NCBI GenBank assembly: GCA_023014365.1
Contig: JAEBUN010000078.1
Span: forward strand, 1 to 64,000
Length of the DNA: 64,000 bases
From: Lepiota brunneoincarnata
Taxonomy: Eukaryota > Basidiomycota > Agaricomycetes > Agaricales > Agaricaceae
Direction: 5' to 3'
Below the pieces are notes generated by a model. That model was given only the letters and a program-made list of their open reading frames with translations. It searched no databases and had not been told where the DNA came from. Shown here one piece after another: positions 59,203 to 64,000 of this stretch (position 1 is the first letter of the stretch; every line of letters starts with the position of its first letter). A program made the translations under genes and the position numbers.

Positions 59203-60787
59203 GTGCCCCATATTTCCTCTAATAAAACCACCCGCCGACATAAGGAAGTTCGCCTGGGCAACTCTGGCCTCAAGGTGCCTAAAATCATTCTAGATTGTAT
59301 GTCATACGGCTCCCCCCATTGGCAAGGTTGGGTACTCCCAGAAGAAGAATCAATCAAGCATATCAAGGCCGCGTACGTGATCCCCAACCCGAATTTTGTG
59401 TGCTGACGACCGTTGGATAGATACGAAGCAGGCATCAACGCCTTTGACACGGCAAATGTATCCGATATCTTGAAAGTTGGTAATCGTGTGCTGATTGTCG
59501 TACTTTCCCGTAGACATATTCAAGGGGTCTCTCGGAAATCATTCTTGGCAAAGCCATCAAGCAACTGGAACCGCCCCGCGATGAGATTGTCGTCCTTACC
59601 AAAGTTTTTCTCCCCGTCGGTCGCTCCAACTCGACCAACGCGATATCCACCTCAGACTTCGATCAACGTGGTTATGTGAACCAGCATGGGCTGAGTAGGA
59701 AACATACCTTCGATTCGGTCAAGAGGAGTTTGGAAAGGCTGCAACTGGACTACGTTGACGTCCTCCAATGTTTGGTGCATGCTTAGCATCGGGTTGGGCT
59801 CTTACTTACATGCTAATAGGTCACCGTTTCGATCCTGAGACTCCCATTGAAGAGACGGTACATATGTCCCGCATTTATCAGCGTTATCCGTTGGGCTGAC
59901 TTGTGAAAGATGCAAGCCTTACATGATGTTGTCCAGGCTGGCTACGTCCGCTATATCGGTATGTCTTCCTGCTGGGCTTGACAATGTAAGTCTTGGTCCG
60001 TTCCTTGGAGCACAAAGCCCCACAGTTGATTCGTGATACTGGGTGTGTTAGTTGCCGCGATGCAAAGTAGGTGATGGGGATCGAGCGCAGCACCGTCTAA
60101 CACAGACTCTCATTGAAACTTCCAGACTATGCAATCAATAACCACCTGACGCCCTTCGTTTCCATGCAAAAACACTACAATTTGATCTATCGGGAGGAGG
60201 AACGGGAGATGTTCCCAACGCTCAAAGTAATTTAACCCCGCGATACCGATGTCTGACCGTTAAACGTCACTGTTAGCACTTCGGAATTGGCTCTATCCCT
60301 TGGTCTGCACTTGCCCGTGGAGTGCTCTGTAGGCCATCCTCCTATTCAACCACCCGTAAGGGAAACTGATAGATTCCAGAAGGGTTGCGCAGTCGAATCT
60401 CCTGCTACCCAGGAATTTATGAAACGGTGAACACCGTGGTCACTCTGCCTGGCCTGTTCGGGTGCTGATATGATTCACAGAGTCGAAGGAATGGCAAAGG
60501 AGAAAGGTATTAGCATGGCCCAACTCGCATTAGCATGGGTTATGAGTCGACCTGGTTGGTACAACCATTGCGCGAGGGACTTATGAGATGTTCAGAGACC
60601 CACAGGTGTCACTGCGCCTGTCGTAGGAATAACATCCTTGAACGACTTGAATGACCTCCTTGGCACACTGCGTGGTGAACGATTTCCTCCTGCTGATCTC
60701 AGAACAGGCGCGTTGAATGTGAAATTGACGCCCGAGGAGCGATTGAAGGATATCTACCGAACTCAGGCCGTCTTTGGTCATAACTGA
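59203..60787 (+). pseudogene. Aldo/keto reductase, damaged
   Basis: Exons of an aryl-alcohol-dehydrogenase-type aldo/keto reductase can be followed: 'LGNSGLKVPKIILDCMSYG', 'YEAGINAFDTAN', 'EIILGKAIKQLEPPRDEIVVL', 'SLERLQLDYVDVLQCHRFD', 'DVVQAGYVRYIGMSS', 'REEEREMFPTLKHFGIGSI', 'VEGMAKEKGISMAQLALAW' and 'VTAPVVGITSLNDL'. Family members reduce aldehydes with NADPH. The catalytic Asp and Tyr regions are recognisable. Damage: no ATG precedes 'EVRLGNSG' in frame (GTG only), TGA at 59979-59981 stands where the family has Trp, and the segment after 'ARGVLCRP' does not join in phase with the next exon. Probably a pseudogene; errors in sequence are the alternative. Confidence 0.65.
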
Positions 60788-61689
60788 TATGAAACAGAGG
60801 CTTTCATTTGTCCAATGCATATATATATCAAGAGTCACGAGTGTTAGACAAATGAGGGTAGGCGGAGCTCCCTTCGGCTTTCCGCAGTCCATCATTGGTT
60901 CTCGCCATGAGCAAAGAATTTCACGACTCGGCAAGGGTTCCCATCCACAACGACCGCATGCCGGCTAGAAGAGCAGCGAGTATAGAAGCCTGTTTAGTGT
61001 CCAGCCCATGAGCAGATGGGTCATATTCTCCAACAGCATTTACGTGTTCCGCCAAGCGAATAGGTGCATCTGCGATTGTTAAAGGTTTTGTCATGGAGAA
61101 GTGGTCGACATGGAACCATATCAAATGGCGATGCCGCAGGCTGGAGGTGTGGTGAATGGTCTAGAATAACTGCCGCGCTCGTGTTTTGCCTCCCGCATCT
61201 ATGACGAGAACTTCCCCGGCCTAAGGGTGGGGACGTAATATTCTACGTTATATCTACATATACCCAGAAGGCTACTCGTTCGATCCACTCTGGCTAATTA
61301 ACCTAGATATGCGTTTTCTCGCGAGTGTGCGGTTGGTTACTGTTGATTCTAACAGGTCTATTGATGGCACTCCGCTATTATTCTTCTAGTGAGAGAAAAC
61401 CACGACTCATTCGTTTTAACCATGTATCTATATCAGATTTTTGGAGTCAAGCATGAGGAAAGTTGGCGGACAGACTGGACTGTCAGTCGCCAATATTGTC
61501 ACCCGGCAGGTCATGCTCCCTCGGTCTCGTGATAGACAATTGTACGTTTCGAGGCACGACGATATGATATATTCAGCTCGAGACAATATTTGGATACAAC
61601 ACAGTACGTTTAAACGTGACAGGAACCGTGGGGGAGGCAACTGGATGGGGCTAAGTGACTGGTATAGGTTGACCCAAGAGAAAAACCCA
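60788..61689. other. Intergenic, no gene seen
   Basis: Minus-strand and plus-strand frames overlap at 61430-61750, but neither resembles a known protein; the minus one may be read-through past the small secreted gene. Confidence 0.4.
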
Positions 61690-62080
61690 CTAGTCGTTAA
61701 CGTGGGTCTTGCCGCAGCAAACATAGCCCCTTGGGCCTGTTCCAAGGGGTGAGGTGGACTAGTTGATAGAAGTGAGTGAGGGAGACGTACACTAAGAGGA
61801 GAGTGAGTGAGCGGTGATACTTTGGAGATGATAAGGAGAACTCACGGATCTGTCGGCACCACAGCGGCGGCCGTGGCGGCGGTTCTTGAGATTGAACATG
61901 GTGAGATTCAAGGTAGGGTCACGACGGCGGGCAAGCAACTATACCTCTGCACCTTGTTGGTCCTCTGCTCGCAAATTAGCGTGGGAACCTCGGCTACCAG
62001 TAGGATGGGGATAACTCACCTGTCGCAGAGGCAGACAAGATGGCAACAAAAAGGACAAAAGCAGTAGTGAGGAAACGCAT
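61690..62080 (-). CDS. Small secreted protein, exon structure uncertain
   Basis: ATG 62080 opens a clear signal peptide (MRFLTTAFVLFVAILSASAT) ending at a GTGAGT donor at 62019. Candidate later exons include one encoding a short Ala/Thr run near 61880 and a last one ending 'YVCCGKTHVND' at 61690, a Cys-Cys motif. I could not find one set of acceptors that keeps every piece in phase, so only the first exon is firm. A TATA box (ctataaaatcccctc on the minus strand, near 62108-62122) shares 14 bases with the promoter of the hydrophobin at 16638. Possibly a cell-surface or effector-type protein. Confidence 0.5.
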
Positions 62081-62107
62081 GTTGGTGTTAGATGGTAGAG
62101 ATACTGG

Positions 62108-62122
62108 GAGGGGATTTTATAG
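62108..62122 (-). promoter_or_regulatory. TATA box of the small secreted-protein gene
   Basis: Minus-strand TATAAAATCCCCTC, identical over 14 bases to the block at 16562 upstream of the His/Gly-rich hydrophobin. Confidence 0.55.
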
Positions 62123-62530
62123 CTCTGGGCACGAGTTCTGTGTGGAGTTCATGTAGCCTTCTAGTGGGCGTGGAAGGAAGGCCTCACTTACGACCAATGG
62201 TCGTTTGAACGGGCGAGAGGAAGGGGAGGAAATAGTGCGGAGAAAACGATGTCGGCGCCTTCACGCAGAGGCTGAAATTGAAGACGACATATGAAGCTGA
62301 AGGTTCGGGGTTGTCTGAATAAAGAGGTGGGCCGGGGGACTCGAACCCGGGGTCCGCGATCATGATGTGCGGATTGTGCCGGTTGTCTGAGGATGGGCCT
62401 TGCAGGACGGCATTAAGTAATCACCGGACACAATGAGATAGTTTAAAGCGAGACGACGCGAGATGAAGAGCAAAGCGCAAGACGATCCGTCATCCCTATC
62501 TCTTATCAATCCATCTTCCCCACACCTACC

Positions 62531-63773
62531 ATGGCCGACAGTGCTGCACGACGCGAGCGCTTTGAGAAAGTCTACGCAGCCGTTGCAGACCAACTCATTG
62601 ATCAGCTCAGGAAGGACAACATTCCCCAGGAGGCCCTCGACTGGTACCGCAGGGTAAGCTATGTACATTTCGTACGGACTTTTTTGTGCGTACTTATGAG
62701 CCCAGAATCTCGACTACAATGTCCCTGGTGGCAAGCTCAATCGTGGCATGTCCGTGATCGACACCACCGAGATCATCAAACGCCACCCGTTGTCAGAGGA
62801 GGAATATTTCAAGGCTGCTGTCCTTGGTTGGTGCATTGAGCTGGTGAGTTGCCCTATCTGTCGCCTGAGGTGTGTGATGACACTGCACTAGCTCCAAGCC
62901 TTTTTCCTTGTATCGGACGACATGATGGATGCTTCGATCACCCGTCGCGGCCAGCCCTGCTGGTACCGCGTCCCCGAGGTTGGAATGCTTGCGATCAATG
63001 ACAGCTTCATGCTCGAGGCGGCCATCTACCGCCTCTTGAAGACCTACTTCAAAGGCGATCCGTGCTATGTTGACCTCCTCGAACTCTTCCTCGAGACAAC
63101 ATACCAGACCGAGATAGGTCAGCTCATCGATCTCATGGCGGCTCCAGAGCAAGTCAATCTCTCCAAGTTCTCTCTTGAGCGGTACGTACCATGGACAACT
63201 CTTCAAATCCTTTGTTGACCTTCGTACAGACACCAACTAATCGTTATCTACAAGACTGCATTCTACTCCTTCTACCTCCCCGTCGCTTGCGCCATGTATT
63301 TGTGCGGCATCTCGCATACCCCGATACCCTCCTCTAACCCCAATGAACCGCGCAAAGACCCGTTCGAGATCGCTAAATCCATTCTCCTTTTGCTCGGCGA
63401 GTATTTCCAGATCCAGGATGACTTCCTCGACTTCAGCGGAACGCCCGAGCAGATCGGCAAAATCGGCACCGATATCATCGATAATAAGTGTTCGTGGTGC
63501 ATCAACACAGCCCTTCTCCACGCTACTCCTACCCAGCGCCAGATCCTCGACGATCACTACGGGAAAAAGCCGAGTGGAGGCGAGAGCGAACTCAAGATCA
63601 AGGCCGTGTTTGATGAAATTGGTATCAGGGACAAGTACGCGGCATACGAGGAAGAGGTGGTTGCTGTAATCCGCACAAAGATCGACCAAGTCCCCGAGTC
63701 TGACGCAGAGAATACGTTGAGGAAAGAAGTTTTTGAGAGTTTCCTTGGCAAGATATACAAGAGGAGCAAGTAG
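62531..63773 (+). CDS. ERG20: Farnesyl diphosphate synthase
   Basis: Exons 62531-62653, 62706-62843, 62892-63181 and 63230-63773 give 364 residues, all in phase. The first Asp-rich motif is DDMMD (96-100), followed by 'RRGQPCWYR'; the second is DDFLD (247-251) after 'GEYFQIQ'. Also present are the '[11 protein letters not shown]' start block and the C-terminal 'KIYKRSK'. This is the all-trans prenyl synthase that joins IPP with DMAPP and then GPP to make farnesyl diphosphate, the branch point to ergosterol, ubiquinone, protein prenylation and sesquiterpenes. The gene appears intact. Essential and normally single-copy; its product is the substrate of the synthase family found at 5-28 kb. Confidence 0.95.
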
Positions 63774-64000
63774 AATATACTGTACAGTTTTCGGTCTCGC
63801 ATGGGGATAGCCTAACATATGTACACGATCCGAGTATAGACATGGATGGCGTAGTAAAAGAAGCTAGTGCATCAAAGATCAGTGTTATGACAGACCCGGG
63901 GCTCTTGAGACCCTTCCTTCCGAGGCTGAGCAAGTTCCGAGAGCAAAGCGGCCATCCCTCTCCCATCCGTACCTCATAGTTGTACCGTGCTGGCATCTAT
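63774..64000. other. 3' flank, no gene seen
   Basis: Downstream of farnesyl diphosphate synthase to the window end; no coding signal. Confidence 0.4.

Noticed and set aside
61428..61745. 105-residue minus-strand frame downstream of the small secreted gene
   Set aside because: Opposed by an equally long plus-strand frame; may be read-through of an untranslated region.
62340..62400. Minus-strand tRNA-like 3' end (GGGTTCGAGTCC followed by GGCCCACC)
   Set aside because: The T stem does not pair properly (extra C residues), no matching 5' acceptor strand or anticodon arm lies upstream, and the 72-base layout fails.

Overview
The window looks like nuclear DNA of a filamentous basidiomycete, most likely an Agaricomycete. 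Genes are split by many short (about 45-60 base) GT-AG introns, some exons are tiny, there are two class I hydrophobins, and the gene families present (trichodiene-synthase-like sesquiterpene synthases, a multi-pass membrane family, GH51, a fungal DUF262 protein) fit that group. I cannot fix the genus. Exon models were built by eye from splice signals, reading phase and agreement between paralogs.

1-16.5 kb is a duplicated and partly decayed region. It holds two near-complete copies and one stub of a multi-pass membrane gene (920-1877, 3698-3805, 7277-8310), each behind a related upstream module, and two sesquiterpene synthase copies facing each other (5284-6292 plus, 12607-13368 minus) with a ~300-base dispersed repeat outside each. 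A third synthase relic lies at 27.8 kb. None of the three synthase copies is intact as read. A class I hydrophobin (8983-9497) and a small Cys-motif protein (10934-11332) lie between them.

16.5-24.5 kb is ordinary gene-dense DNA: a long His/Gly-rich hydrophobin, a BTB protein, the spindle-checkpoint protein MAD1 head-to-head with a DUF262 protein, and an unknown gene. 24.6-30.7 kb is gene-poor and holds a 204-base foldback element, the synthase relic, a decayed secreted-protein gene and a decayed TypA/BipA GTPase.

30.7-42.2 kb carries a GH51 arabinofuranosidase and a sugar transporter transcribed divergently, a BTG/Tob-like protein and a cyclophilin. 42.2-46.2 kb holds two related C2H2-type proteins. 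The larger contains the most unusual feature of the window: a 173-base unit, one 120-base exon plus one 53-base intron, repeated in tandem four times so that the protein gains a 40-residue repeat. 47-54.5 kb has dihydroxyacetone kinase and a full-length ABCB exporter, followed by tRNA-Glu(UUC). 56.6-63.8 kb has a third membrane paralog, a damaged aldo/keto reductase, a small secreted-protein gene and farnesyl diphosphate synthase.

Functional links: the last gene makes the substrate that sesquiterpene synthases use, and GH51 plus the transporter form a plausible arabinose release and uptake pair. Several otherwise well preserved genes carry single-base frameshifts, which may be true decay or uncorrected assembly errors; this matters for every 'pseudogene' call here.
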